A stretch of 64,000 bases of DNA from Angiostrongylus vasorum (GCA_018806985.1 JADANN010000461.1:930001-994000); one strand, 5' to 3'. Counted from the stretch's first letter, positions 1 to 11,389 are shown. Program-made: numbers and translations. Notes: a model not told the origin generated them from the letters alone.

Positions 1-251
1 ACAAACTTTCGACGTGGGATCGAATGTCCGAATAACAAATCGGTGGCTTATATTTCAAAGAGGAAGCGTTCGAATGTAATCTAGGAGAACCTGCCCACGA
101 AGAGGAAGAACTGACTACTAACCGTAGAAGAAAATGAACCATAAAAAATATTAATACTTTCATCAAAATTCACACAATTTCTATTCATACAAGGATACAC
201 CTATTCGCTGAGTTAATGTCGACTCATGAACTGATAAACTGAGAAGCTTAC

Positions 252-481
252 CTTACCGAAAGCCATGAAAGTGTGGCAGTAGGAAGGAGATTCGATAAGA
301 GGATAGGGCAGTGTACGGCTTGCGAGTAAGGGAAAGGGCGAGGGAAAACGGCACCAGTGCGAACGGACTTTGTGCATATCCACATTTTTTTCAGTGGGAG
401 TCACCAGTACACCACGTATATCCTCAAACGAACGTCCAAAACGAATCTCCATCGAAGGTCGAATTCTCGATTCATATGACG
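252..481 (-). CDS. Possible internal coding exon, unknown protein
   Basis: On the minus strand an open frame of 76 codons is bounded by an acceptor (TTTGCCAG at about 482-489) and a very good donor (GGTAAG|GTAAGC, cut after position 252). It reads in phase 0 at the donor and includes SYESRIRPSMEIRFGRSF near its start and CHTFMAFGK at its end. No known domain is recognised. The downstream exon would lie off the left edge. The plus strand also has a short open frame here, so coding status is uncertain. Confidence 0.35.
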
Positions 482-1004
482 CTGGCAAATTTAGCAAAGT
501 TTGGGTAACCACACTGTGTGATAGATAACTTTAGAACATGAGAAAGAGATTACTTAGCTGGAACTGCTCTGAATTTCACTGAGCACAATTTCTATTCTTG
601 TAAAGTGAAAGCTGGCCTTCGGAAAGACCAACAAATCGCAGGAGTCAATTGGTGCATACAGCCCTTATCTATGTCGTATAGAATAATATCACTTTCACAC
701 TATAACACGCACATGGATTGGGATAGGTGGATATCCATACCAAAGGAATTCCAAACTGGCTATGGTTGGTTTTGATTATTGCTGAAGAATAAATTCACGA
801 ATCAAGATAGTAGCTGGACTAGACCAAAGAAGCTAGACTATTCAAAAGAAGAATTCCTGGTTGGCACTCATGTCTTGGAGATTGCTCCACTTAAAAACTT
901 TGTTTTCGGATGGAAAAAACAGTTCTCGATCTATATGAATGTTTTAGAAGAACGTAAGACTGATTCGAAAAGCGAAAATAGAATTCTTCTCACTAGGGGT
1001 GTCT

Positions 1005-1287
1005 AAAGGGCGCGTGTGGCACAGTGGTTGGAGGCGCCACTGCGACACACACGTGGAATCGATCCCAGCGCCCATGGATCACCAAGCCTTCCATCCCTCC
1101 GGGGTCGGCAAATTGGTACCAGACTTGTCTGCGAGGATAGCAGCACTGGTTCGACACATTGGTAGCCACAGCGAGTCATTCTAGAGGCCAAATATGCATT
1201 CAATCACCTCCAAACGATGCTTAGTGAAGTCAAATACATGGCGCATACCTAAGGGCTTGATCAACGCCGAGAGCTTTATCCTTTCAC
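1005..1287 (+). repeat. tRNA-derived SINE, family A (copy A1)
   Basis: The 5' part looks like a tRNA: an A-box-like TGGCACAGTGGTTGG at 1017-1031 and a B-box-like GGAATCGATCC near 1055-1065. The body carries GGGGTCGGCAAATTGGTACC, the 3' end is GAGCTTTATCCTTT. The element is flanked by the 8-bp direct repeat GGGTGTCT (997-1004 and 1288-1295), a probable target-site duplication. It is not a functional tRNA: the cloverleaf does not close. Confidence 0.85.
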
Positions 1288-1861
1288 GGGTGTCTGACAC
1301 TGTAGTACGGCTACGACAATCCATTTCTCTAGTCTTTTTCTAGTCTAGGCAAACAGCTTTGTATTTTTGAAAAAAAGTAACGATTGCTTAGGATTGATAG
1401 TTAGCCAACTGGTCATCTCCAATGATTTGTTAGAATAGACTGAAGACTTGTCAAAACGGCCACAATCATCCTACGTTCTCCAGCAATCCAATTTTTAATG
1501 GCATCCCCAACAAACATAATTTTTTTTTATCCAACTCTAATCGTTGAGAAAGCTCCAGTCAGGCTTGATAAATCAAAAACCAAATACTATTTAGACGTAC
1601 GTGGTGGAAACGAAAAGGACACTGTAGGGCAAGGAACAAAAAAAAAGCATAAAAGATAAAAAGAAGCTACATAGATAATCGAACTTATGTCCAGGAAGTG
1701 AAGGCAGATTTCTCCCCCCCCCCATTATTTCATCCTTAGCGGAAATAACTGATTAAATTTCACAACATATCTCATTTTATCCTACGAATTCTCGCCATTT
1801 CCCGATGTTGCAGCGGATACGGTAACTATACAGTGATCTGAACTCGTCTTATTTCTCGTAG

Positions 1862-1990
1862 GAAAGAGAAATCCATTACGAATATCGACAACAAAGTTGG
1901 ATTCCTATAGAATTCCTTGGATCAGAACTACTCTTAAAATCTGCTGTTTTACTGAACGCTAGTTGCCTATCATCTTCGAATAAGTATTAG
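1862..1990 (+). CDS. Possible coding exon, unknown protein
   Basis: A pyrimidine-rich acceptor (TTATTTCTCGTAG) is followed in phase 0 by 42 codons ending in TAG at 1988-1990, with EREIHYEYRQQSWIPIEFLG at the start. No domain is recognised. It is one of only two coding-like islands in the 1.3-3.4 kb stretch, which otherwise shows no genes or repeats I can name. Either a terminal exon or a chance open frame. Confidence 0.22.
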   Translation, partial: EREIHYEYRQQSWIPIEFLGSELLLKSAVLLNASCLSSSNKY

Positions 1991-2648
1991 TTGAAATAAA
2001 GAAGTCAGCAGAAGCATTACTAATCGTCGGGAATTTAAAAGTGCTGAACTGCTTCAAAATACTTTGAACAAATTGATAAGGTCAAGCAAACGTCGAATGA
2101 GAACCAGCAGGGCTTCACTGTCGATGGATGATTACCGAAGCGAACAGAAATTTGTTTGAAAAGGTGGCAGACGAAAGAAAAAAACACACATGTCAGGAGG
2201 AATTTTAACCCGTTTCTCGATTGTTCTTCTAGCGTAAAGAAATATTTTTTCGACAATTAAGACGGACAATTAAATTATTGAACTCACCGATCGATAGAAT
2301 TTTCTACAGAAATCTAATGAGGTGTTAATCCCAATCCTCGAAAAAAAGATTCTAAGAAACGAAAAGAAAAAACGTGTAGAATCATGAGAAACTCTAACAT
2401 TAGACACTTTCGATTGGGATCGAACTGACAGTTTCTCCTTCTTGGAGTTGTATTTTTCTTCGTTTCTAGCTTTCATATATTTCATTCGTAATGAGTTAGC
2501 CAATGTGTAGGTATTGGAGTTTTTGCTTGTGAATGAGGCAAGACACATCCAATAAGAGAAAAAATTCGCGAGCAAAATTGTCTCTAAGAAATCTCACAAG
2601 AAGAACAAATATTCGGAATTCCTAGATAACTGTTCAGTTTCCTTGTAG

Positions 2649-2888
2649 CTGTCAGATAATGCACAGCTCTCCACTATGGCTAAGGCACCTACCCACCTAC
2701 CCAGTCAGCTTCCAGCACCCCCGCTGAAGAAAAAAAAAGAGAAAGTAAAACTAAGAGTTCTGAAGTTTGAATCCGTTTTCTACGAATTTCTACCAATTTT
2801 AACAAACTCCAACGATTTCCTAAACATCAAGTGGTCCTACAGAAGAAGAAACAGGACTTATACAACACACCACAGTTTTCTTCCATAA
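2649..2888 (+). CDS. Possible terminal exon, unknown protein
   Basis: The acceptor TTTCCTTGTAG is followed by an 80-codon phase-0 frame ending in TAA. It starts LSDNAQLSTMAKAPTHLPSQ, then has a lysine run (KKKKEK) and a basic C-terminus (SYRRRNRTYTTHHSFLP). No family is recognised. It could belong with the island at 1,862-1,990, but I found no matching donor. From 2,889 to about 3,430 I see nothing convincing. Confidence 0.28.
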   Translation: MSDNAQLSTMAKAPTHLPSQLPAPPLKKKKEKVKLRVLKFESVFYEFLPILTNSNDFLNIKWSYRRRNRTYTTHHSFLP

Positions 2889-3429
2889 CGATCTTCACCC
2901 TTAAGATTAACGTCCTCCAATTATTAATTCTGGTTGTGATTCACATAGTCCTGGAATGAACTGAAAACATTCAACTGACTGTTTCTCTATCCACGGCCAT
3001 TCATCCTAGCAATATATATCTTCGTGGCCACATCAAGTCTAATTCTAGTGGAATACAGCACCGTTCTTAATCGGCAGTGCCTTTCATCTTACATACGTCC
3101 GTTCTGAGTGATGGCCCACTGATGACAACTTGTTCCCGGGAAAACAAATGAGACGAAGGCGCCGAAACGATAGTTGAACAAATGTTTCCTAACAACCTCG
3201 TGCTTACCAATGAAACTAGCATTTGAAGAAGAAAAAAAATCCTCAAATAGTAGCTGAAGTCACATGTGAAACTTGAAGTCTTCCTGGCCGAGGGATGCAA
3301 GACAACGAATCGAACGAAGGAAAATTACCAAGGTTTGCAAAAGATTTCAAGACATGTAAAAGAGAAGATTTTACACTGATGACATCCAGAATGTCTTCGT
3401 ATAAGTTAGTTCGTATAAGTAACTTTCTG

Positions 3430-3645
3430 TAATGAAATGTTCATCGTTGATCAACGGCTCAGGGAAGGGAAGACCAGGGATGAAGTCAGTGTTCTTGTCC
3501 TTTCAGACAAATCTAGTACCAATTTGTCGACCCTGGGAGATGAAGGCCTTCACGCCCCAGATGGTGGAATCGAAGCAGCGACGAAGCATGTACTGCGGAG
3601 CACCTTTCACTGTTGTGCTACACAAACGAGCCCATGTCGTAAGAA
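3430..3645 (-). repeat. Decayed family A SINE
   Basis: Minus-strand remnant recognised by the family A body block (AAATCTAGTACCAATTTG, the complement of the TTGGTACCAGA region) and the decayed tRNA-like end near 3,590-3,640. The tRNA boxes are mutated. Confidence 0.45.
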
Positions 3646-3859
3646 CTCGGAAAAAAAACCGTCTCCATGGAAAGGTCATGTAACTGTCAACATGTTTTCT
3701 GCGTCAAAGTACAATTGTTAACTTGACTGACTTCCTTTATAAATATACTCTATTCGATTTCACTTCCTTGTTTTGAGCTTCAAAGATCGTCCCTAATTAG
3801 TTGCTTTTGAAGATTTGAGAAAAATAATTGTTCCTCAAAAAACACATAATTTTTGTGAG

Positions 3860-4070
3860 AGACAGGCGAAACGAGTGACCCGCATGATGTGGTGGTGAAC
3901 GCGTTAGCCACCGGAAAGGACAATAGCGCGTTCGTTCCCCCACCATAGGCACCTGCGGTCCAGAGTTTTACAAATATCTCAGCATCATTGTGGTTGTATC
4001 ACACATAACACTATCATTGTATCACTGCAGTGGAAAATTATAATAGATGGCAAATAAAAAAAGTTAACAT
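3860..4070 (+). repeat. tRNA-like SINE, family B
   Basis: Begins GACAGGCGAAACGAGTGACC. It has an A-box-like TGATGTGGTGGTGAAC, a B-box-like GCGTTCGTTCCCC at 3,928-3,940, then CAGAGTTTTACAAATATCTC. The end GGCAAATAAAAAAAGTTAAC matches the GGCAGTAAATAAAAAG tail of other family B copies. Confidence 0.7.
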
Positions 4071-4240
4071 TATAATTCTTGTGTCTTCAAAGGATTTCAC
4101 CACAATCCATGCAGTCTCTTTGAGAAAAAAAAGTATGAAGAAAATGAATTAGTATGTCGGCATAGTTTGAATGCCATAATATTCCATTGGATTCCTTATA
4201 TAAAACTGGCCTCGTTCTTACACAACAAAACAGCAGCAGA

Positions 4241-4438
4241 ATGGCATTCTTTTTTAAACCTTTAATGACCTTTTTTGTACTAAGTACGGACACATTTCGT
4301 GAATTAAAGAAATTACTAGGCGCGTTTAGCAAAGTTGTTGAGGGTGTCCATCAATATACAGTGTTGTTAGCCCGACTCCATGCCCTAGTGAAACCAAGAT
4401 CCTTGCAAAACTGGCACCACATTAGCACGGAAGCATAA
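4241..4438 (+). CDS. Possible small secreted-like ORF
   Basis: An ATG-initiated 65-codon frame starts MAFFFKPLMTFFVLSTDTF, which resembles a signal peptide. It continues with a leucine-rich stretch (ELKKLLGAF, VVEGVHQYTVLLARLHAL) and ends in TAA. No splice sites are needed. The minus strand also has an open frame in this interval, so this may be noise. No family is recognised. Confidence 0.25.
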   Translation: MAFFFKPLMTFFVLSTDTFRELKKLLGAFSKVVEGVHQYTVLLARLHALVKPRSLQNWHHISTEA

Positions 4439-4479
4439 AAAAGCAGTGATTTAATACACTGGTACATCACTGCAAGTCG

Positions 4480-4595
4480 ATGTACGGGCCTAATATGCAT
4501 TGAGTAAATTCTACAATGCTACGAATTAAACTGAATGCATGAACAATTCTTCGGGGACCGATCAACACCAAACGGTTTATATCGTGCTCTTTAAA
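4480..4595 (+). repeat. Family A SINE 3' remnant
   Basis: Decayed plus-strand 3' half: AATATGCATTGAGTAAATTC, then GCATGAACAATTC and GGACCGATCAACACC correspond to the family A blocks ATATGCATTCAATCACCTCC and TTGATCAACGCCGAGAG. The stretch 4,596-4,949 shows nothing I can support. Confidence 0.4.
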
Positions 4596-4949
4596 GAAAA
4601 TATTGTTCCACAAGATTTCCACGAATTACGGAGAAGATAGTCGAATCCTTACAAATGTTGACTGTAGTCGTTTGAAGTTGCCCAACACTGAATTCAAAAA
4701 CTTCCTCGTTTAGCTGAGCATTTTCACTCATCATTAAAGCTGTAAAAGAATTCTTTAGAGGGAAAGAAAACGTGTACAGAGCAAATGCCTATAAATAATG
4801 AAAGTCTATAACGTCTTCGATCAATGACTTATCGGTGTACCCAAGACCCGACCAGAATCTGCTCCAAACTAATAAGGTAATAAATAAATTTTTTTATTAG
4901 CAATAATATGAATAATACCTAAACAAGCAAAAAAAAGTGGGGGGGAAGG

Positions 4950-5325
4950 GGGTTGGGGGTGGTAGCGCAGTGGTGGTGATATTGTTCATTCCAAACAACG
5001 TATTGGTCCGAGCCTACCACGGTCCCCCTTCCCACTCCTATTTGGTCAGGAAATTGTCATCAGACTCGTCTTAGTAAAACCGGCTCCCTCCAATCCAAGA
5101 CGAAGCTGGCAACTAACTGCTTCTTTTGATGATGTGGGAACATTCTAGCACGACTATAGCAGGATTCCAGAGAGAATCGACTCGATTAGCATTCAAGAAT
5201 AATCATATAGTGGACGAAAATCCTCACGCAGCAGCCGAACCCACACGAAAGTCCGAAAACCTCGGTGCAGAGTAATGAATCAAGTGCAAATGCTCGGCTA
5301 GGATCCACACAATAAGTGATATCAA
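4950..5325 (+). repeat. tRNA-derived SINE, family F (copy F1)
   Basis: The 5' tRNA-like part has GGTAGCGCAGTGGTGGTGAT (A box) and TTGGTCCGAGCCTACC (B box). The body shared with other F copies includes GATTCCAGAGAGAATCGACT and GACGAAAATCCTCACGCAGC. The 3' end (GGATCCACACAATAAGTGAT) is the RTE-type tail also seen in families D and E. Confidence 0.65.
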
Positions 5326-5779
5326 GCCATGCAGAAAAAAAACAAGCAGACATTTCGCTGAACTAACAAATCGTACCTGACTTCCCGCCCTCCAATTTGC
5401 ACTTTTATTCTATTTCCAAAAATAAAATAAAAAGTAAAAACTGTCATTTTGTTTTGGCGCGTCGAACGACCAGAACCCACCGAGTAAATCCAGCGCGAGA
5501 CACGGACATATGGAAATTTCGTTTCTTTTGCTCAAATCACGTGGTTATCAGCAGCGTTACAGGTTATGGAGACGGATTTTTTCAAAACGTTCGATAAAGG
5601 AAACCTCTGAGGAAAAGAACTGTAGAAAAGGAAAAGAATAGGAATCGGTGGAAAGTCGTTAGTAGCTAAGAAATGAAAACTTTTGCCTTTCACGCAGAAC
5701 TGAGTTTACCAGTAGAATGGACAACTGCGGAGATCTCATTCAGATCTACTACGATAATATCTTTTTTATTTTTTTATTT

Positions 5780-6145
5780 GATCCGTCCTCACGTCCACTG
5801 TGTGGATCCCAGCACTTTTCACATCCAATTCGTTTCCTCGCACACACTGCCCCATGAAGGTCTTCCAAGTTTTTATGTGTGGCTTCGGCTGCTGCTTGAG
5901 GATTTTCATTTCATCTTGAATGTCGTAGAATGCTGATCGAACAATTCTCTCTGGAGTCCTGAAATAGCCGAGCTGGAGCGTTCCCAGTTGGACTGCAGAG
6001 AGTGAATTTTTTTTCCCAGACAATTCCGCTACCAATTTCCCGACCATGGAGGGATGAGAGGCTTGGAAGGCCCGAGGCCGGATCGAACTAGCAGCATGCT
6101 CGTGATGACGGGCATCACTACCACTGTGCTATCCGCCTCGTTCTA
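5780..6145 (-). repeat. tRNA-derived SINE, family F (copy F2)
   Basis: Minus-strand copy. Read on its own strand it starts GCGGATAGCACAGTGGTAG (A box) and has GCTAGTTCGATCC (B box near 6,080). It then carries the F body and ends in the RTE-type tail, seen on the plus strand as CGTCCTCACGTCCACTGTG at 5,786. Confidence 0.7.
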
Positions 6146-6676
6146 CGGTAATATTAAGCAAATTTTAAACGAGCAGAAAAAAAAGTCCTCAGTGTTGAAA
6201 AGACAGTGTTGCTACTAGCCGAACTGCAAAAACAAAAGACGTAAACGCTCTAACTAAGAAAACAAACCATAAAATAAACACTATTTATCGATCCAGTGAT
6301 GTTAGGATAACACTAAGTTCACCAGCGTAGGATCCATGAAAGAACATCCACTGAAATCAATACATAGGGGGGTTGCCTACGTATTAAAGTTCCACAAGAT
6401 TATAAGGAATGTAAGGAGTAATTAGTTTTTTACCCAGAGAACAAAACGTTCGTAAATTCACTTCGAAGAAGATAAGAAGAAAGATTTCTGAATGAGTAAT
6501 GAAGGAGCTGCGAACGAACCGATAGGCATCAAGTGAGGAATTTCAGCAAAAACGCACAGCTGCGAAGCGGGAAAAAACATCATCTGTACTGATTTTCACT
6601 TTTTCTGGAGACTTTCCTGAAAGCGGCAACGGCAATCCGATGTGCGCATGTAGTTCACGTGGGCAAACATTAGTGC
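6146..6676. other. Stretch with no recognised feature
   Basis: AT-rich DNA downstream (on the minus strand) of the gene ending at 6,677. It probably contains that gene's 3' UTR. I see no exon, repeat family or RNA gene in it. Confidence 0.4.
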
Positions 6677-7999
6677 TCAAACATCATCACGAATGACCAA
6701 GATCATCAACAAGTCCGCGTGATTCCGTGGTGCAATGTGACGGCATTCAACGAACGGAACTACGGTAAACACGACTTTTAGTGAATCTAACTCATTTATT
6801 CGACGCCACGTTGAGAATCCGGTTATTTGCGGAAACGTTCCAGGGAAGACTGAACAAAATGAAATGTTATGTGGCAACATTGGATGTAAACGTAGTTAAT
6901 GTCACTATAGATATGAAACAAATATCTGCTTTCGCCAACCTGCAAATATTCTTAACGATAACATAAATAAAGAAATATTGATCTTGCAAAACCACTGATA
7001 ACGGTGTTCATGAGACGCATGCAATTCACTGATTAGAAGTGCCCTGCAATATAGGCAAGGTCCCAGGCCAACGAAAACCCCCTCCATTCCTCCAGTATCA
7101 GGAAGTTCGTACTAGTCCAGTCTGGGGGTATGAAAACAATGACTTGATACATCGGTGGGACCTCGCAAACCATTTTATGAGACAAATACGCATTCAACGA
7201 CCTCTACGATGCTATGAATGGAGTCGAGTGCATACAACATTTCTAAGGGATTGATTAACGCCGAACGCTTTCACAAGTGTTTAGATCAGAAAAAAGGGAA
7301 AATGTCACATTTACTTACGTTCTTTTTTGTTACAAACGATGAACGAAACTATTCGAATGCTATGAACTGCCTTCTTTTCCGTATCAGCAACAGCAGCGGT
7401 GGTGTGCGTGATGAACAACATAACAAAATAGAAAGAGCACGGCGTGCAGTATGACAGCCGTTGGTGAACAGCAATCGTGAAAACAACAGCGACATTACGA
7501 TGAAGCGGACTTGTAGTTTGTGTGGGTCCGACTTCCCACTTGTAGCCGTTCATTCTCATAGCAGTTTCAAGCACCAGTAGTTCCACTACCTTACTCTAAA
7601 GTTTAGTAAAGAAAAAGTGACCTAACAGAGACGAGAAATGGCAAACAGTAAACAGCGGACTGATCCGTTAATGTCGATTCGTAGTTAATTTATGCATCCA
7701 TTAATGTTAGCTGCCTTAAACTTCCACTAACAACATTCAGTTTTTTCTATAAAGTCAAAACTTTACGTAACGACTATGAACTAACTGCTCAGTGTTAAAT
7801 CCATCATTTGAGAAACGTTCTCATTCGACTTTTCCCAAGCGCAAAAGGTCTCGTAGGTCTCAGATGAAAGGCTGTAACCAGGAAGTACTTTTAAGAACAT
7901 GATTCTCAGAAATGTTAAGAGGATCAATGTGAGGTCTGTTCTTCGCATTCTACGTTCTACGCTTAAACAGAAGAAATATATCACTTCATCACTGCTCAT
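6677..7999 (-). CDS. Three-exon hypothetical gene, minus strand
   Basis: Predicted exons are 7,817-7,999, 7,319-7,595 and 6,677-6,849. Exon 1 starts at ATG (MSSDEVIYFFCLSVERRMRR) and ends in phase 0 at an AAC|GTTTCT donor. Exon 2 follows an AAACTTTAG acceptor (SKVVELLVLETAMRMNGYKW) and ends in phase 1 at a strong AAC|GTAAGT donor. Exon 3 starts after TTTTGTTCAG with the two bases needed and runs FPGTFPQITGFSTWRRINEL to a TGA. All phases agree, giving about 210 residues. No known domain; a hydrophobic stretch lies near the end of exon 2. Exons 2-3 are much better supported than exon 1. The second intron holds a decayed SINE. Confidence 0.45.
7035..7280 (+). repeat. Decayed family A SINE inside an intron
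   Basis: The 3' half is clear: ACGCATTCAACGACCTCTAC, then GGGATTGATTAACGCCGAAC, matching the family A 3' end. The tRNA-like 5' part is badly decayed. It lies in the intron between the last two exons of the minus-strand gene. Confidence 0.45.
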
Positions 8000-8179
8000 C
8001 ACTTTCTATCATATTGCCTAATAATATCATTCCTTCAAAAATCGATGGAAGCCTTACGCTTCGTAAAAAAGGAAATTAAATAAGAAAATGTGGAAAGGAT
8101 AAAGGAAACTTGGAAATCAAGAATAAAGGTGGTAAAAACAACAACAGAACAAATCCACACTTGATAAATAAAAAGATTA

Positions 8180-8470
8180 AGGACAAAGCTCTCAGCGATG
8201 ATCAACCCCTGAGATATGCACCATGGATTGGACTTTAACAAACATCGTTATAGGTGATCGAATGCATATCTGGCCTCTACAATGGATCGCGGTGGCTTAC
8301 CGATGTGTCGAGTCATGTATCGAGTCAATGCTGTTATCCTCTCGGACTGGTCTGGTACCAAGTCGTCGACCATCGGAGGGATGGAAGGCATAGTGAGCCT
8401 GGGGCGCAGGGGGATCGATCCCTATGCGTATTGCACAGTCCCCTCCAACCACTGTGCTCGCGCGATCCCA
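8180..8470 (-). repeat. tRNA-derived SINE, family A (copy A2)
   Basis: Minus-strand copy. Its tRNA-like end reads GAGCACAGTGGTTGGAGG with the B-box-like GGGATCGATCCC near 8,411-8,422. The AAAGCTCTCAGCGATGATCA block at 8,185 is the complement of the 3' end. Short open frames here on both strands are SINE-derived. Confidence 0.75.
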
Positions 8471-9074
8471 CACTTGGTAGCTTATAGTCTTTTCTCAAAA
8501 TTTTACGGATAAATTGAAAGCAAATATGTTCCAAATATAATAACTCTGAACATAAATTAACAAATTGCAAAGATAAAAAATCGATTTGTGGTCAAGTTAT
8601 TAGACTGGAAGCAAGCGTATGTGGTGTTTGTTGAGGCAAAGTCCATATGGGTTCGGACTTCCTGTTCGTGGGCCATCGGCGTAATGATCGCAAGAAGATG
8701 GCAATCAACTGGAAATGTGTGTTAAGATGTGTGGGAGGGTGTTCTTAACGAACAGGGCACACGTTCAAGGGCATATGGGTGCAGGTAAGAGGGTGGTGCT
8801 TATTGCTGAAAAGTATATAGTTTCCGTAGCAACGTACGCACACATCAAAAGGACGGCAAGGAATTATTACGAAGATATTGTGAATGTTGCGATCAGTATC
8901 ACCACGACTGCACATAAAACATCAAGAACAACGAATGAGCACTAGAAATGAGCAAACTGGAACGATCGGAAATCGCTCGTAGAACCACGACGAACAGCTG
9001 TAGCCACCTAAGACAGTCGACAAAACAGAACAGCGATAACGATCGGCTATCGATAGGTTTTTATTACACCTATT

Positions 9075-9405
9075 AATCCATGGGCCGAATCATATGGAGA
9101 ATCTATCTGTGTAAAACGGACGAAAGTGGGTGTAAAGTGGTGATTAGAGGTGCCTTACAGTACACAAACAGTTGCCACTCCGGGCAAACCAAACGCTCCA
9201 TCTTTTTGGCTTCGGCAAACTGGTACAGGACTGCTATGGGAGTATTAAAGGCAGTGAGTTGAATACGGAAGTGCGCCCTCATAAGTCACTGTATAGGGGA
9301 AATATGCATCCATTCATCGCTACGATGTGGAAATGACTCGTAGGAGTGGAAATGGATGCGTCACACATCCCTAGGGGATTGATCAACGATGAAATTCTAC
9401 TCTTC
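9075..9405 (+). repeat. Decayed family A SINE
   Basis: Plus-strand relic: a decayed tRNA-like region near 9,140, GGCAAACTGGTACAGGACTG in the body, then AATATGCATCCATTCATCG and GGGGATTGATCAACGATG at the 3' end. From 9,406 to 9,803 I see only an unsupported 65-codon plus-strand ORF (9,529-9,726). Confidence 0.5.
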
Positions 9406-9816
9406 TATGGTTTACCCTTAAAACCGACAAAAAAGCAAGTTGAGCCAGTTAAAGCCTAGTTAAGCAGGAATCCCAAAGAGCCTTCACTTATCACACACCG
9501 CTGAGGAGGAAAAGCTACAATTGCCATTTTGTCTGAGCTTTGCTATATTCAAATCATGGAATTGGAATTGAACAACTTGCAAATTTTTGAGAGTATTTGG
9601 CTTAATCCTCTGCTTCTTCTGACCAATTCAAACACCATGAAAAAAGTTTCGAAACGGCAATTTCTACACAGTCAAATCCAGTGGAGATATAGGATAAAAT
9701 TAAAAGGTCAGACAGGAGAACTTTGAAGGCAGTTTAAACATTAGAACCCAAACAACAAGCTCGAAGTTACCTGCCATCACTACCTTACAACAGAGTGAAC
9801 CACTTTCTCACACCAC

Positions 9817-10054
9817 TTACTTACTTGATACTTGAACGGCCCGTCATCAGTAGTTGTGCGGGCCCAAGCATAATCACCATTTTTCGGAGATTTGCTGGTT
9901 AAACCATTGTGGTTCCCTGGAATCCCGAGCACAGCCTGGCCAAAGTCTGCCCCAGGTCGTCACCACAACAGGCAGTCGCAGCCCTTGTGGATTAGAGGGA
10001 GATTTACCACCACGCGACTTTAATATCAAGACGGTGGTGGATCCTGGTATTGGT
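9817..10054 (-). repeat. Family D element, 5'-truncated (copy D5)
   Basis: Minus-strand family D copy. Its 3' end lies at 9,817 (TTACTTACTTGATACTTG on the plus strand) and the copy stops at the internal block ending GTGGATCCTGGTATTGG. It is flanked by a perfect 13-bp direct repeat TTTCTCACACCAC (9,804-9,816 and 10,055-10,067). Truncation at one end plus a target duplication is typical of LINE-type insertion. Confidence 0.8.
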
Positions 10055-10284
10055 TTTCTCACACCACACGTTTTATAAACACACCTCATTTGTGCACAAT
10101 ACTTTGGAGATAGCCATTACAGCAAAAACCTGGTCTAATGACTGATTCAGGGCGATAGTCTCGTCATATTTCATAATTCTACCATATACTTTTGTTACTG
10201 AGATCTTCAACCACAAAAAAAAGGAGTGACCTTTTTCACTCGGCAAGAAGTAATTACTAATTTGATATGGAAATACTGACACGT

Positions 10285-10760
10285 TAACCCTTCGGGGGGT
10301 TGTGTTAATCACTGCACCAATTGGGGTCCTTATCCTGTCTTTCTCTCCGCCAGTTTTTTACCTTAACAGTGCTCTCAGCAATCAGCCGTCAACAGGAATG
10401 GTCTAGGGTGCACAAATAGGGCAATGAACCCAGTTGAGCTGATCCTGCAGTCGGAAATCACACTATCTTTTACTTACTGCCTATTATTTTCTCATGGAAT
10501 TGTATTATGTGCAATACAACCACAGTGATGCTCAGATATGAACGAAAATCAGAACAGCTAGGGTAAAAAACTGGCTGAGAGAAAGATATAGCAAGGGTCT
10601 CAGTTGGTGAACTGAATAACATGTGAACCCATGGAAAGGATGATCGTGGGTTCAGCTGAGGTTTCTAGTTTTGCTCGTATCTCAGCATTATTGTAGTTGT
10701 ATTTCACATAATACTCTGCCATGAAAAAATAATAAGCAGTAAATAAAAGTTAAACTTACA
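10285..10760. repeat. Family B' foldback relic
   Basis: The left arm (minus) carries the complement of TTGGTGCAGTGATTAACAC near 10,295-10,320. The right arm (plus) carries CAGTTGGTGAACTGAATAAC, GTGGGTTCAGCTGAGG and the tail AAGCAGTAAATAAAAGTT. Between them is a loop with TCTCAGCAATCAGCCGTC, the degenerate form of the family B loop. An extra minus-oriented tail fragment lies near 10,470-10,550. Confidence 0.5.
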
Positions 10761-10883
10761 CATTATTTCAATCTAGGAATGCTTATACACATGTGAGAAC
10801 TTTGAACAGTAATCAACATGGATGTTTATCGTAACCAACTATTTTAGATAATAGAAATCACTACCGATAGATAAAGCTGTTAG

Positions 10884-11209
10884 TTTAATGATGCTGAGAT
10901 ATTTGCAAAACTCTGGACCGCAGGTGCCTATGGTGGGGAACGAACGCGCTATTGTCCTTTCCGGGGAGTAGCGCGCTCACCACCACACCATGCGGGTCCT
11001 TCGTTTCGCCTGTCTCTCCAGCTAGTTCTATTGATCTTTTGCCATCAGCAATCACCCGTGAGCGGGATTGATCTGGGGACAGGCGAAACGAAGGACCCGC
11101 ATGGTGTGGTGGTGAGCGCGCTACTCCCCGGAAAGGACAATAGCGCGTTCGTTCCCCACCATAGGCACCTGCGGTCCAGAGTTTTGCAAATATCTCAGCA
11201 TCATTAAAG
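10884..11209. repeat. Family B foldback element (perfect copy)
   Basis: Two family B units lie head to head. The left arm 10,884-11,016 is the near-perfect reverse complement of the right arm 11,077-11,209. The loop (11,017-11,076) has GCAATCACCCGTGAGCGGGA. Each arm has a tRNA-like A box (TGGTGTGGTGGTGAGC) and B box (GCGTTCGTTCCCC). The same loop recurs at 19,785-19,842 and about 20,120. Confidence 0.75.
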
Positions 11210-11389
11210 TTATATTTCGCAACGCATAACCTGCCGCTAAAAAAGAGTAGGCAGTAAATAATAAGTCAAAAAAAGCTGTTAGTGTTGATCGAACCCTGAG
11301 GATCAATGAACCATGCACTTGACTTTGTCAAGAGTCGCAGAGGTACAACTATAGAACGTTGCTGAAAAACGGCTGGTCTTGAGAAATCG

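Noticed and set aside
1008..1075. Possible tRNA gene (A and B boxes)
   Set aside because: No closed acceptor stem or anticodon loop. The same boxes recur in all family A copies with a 200-bp body, so it is a tRNA-derived SINE. The same applies to families B and F.
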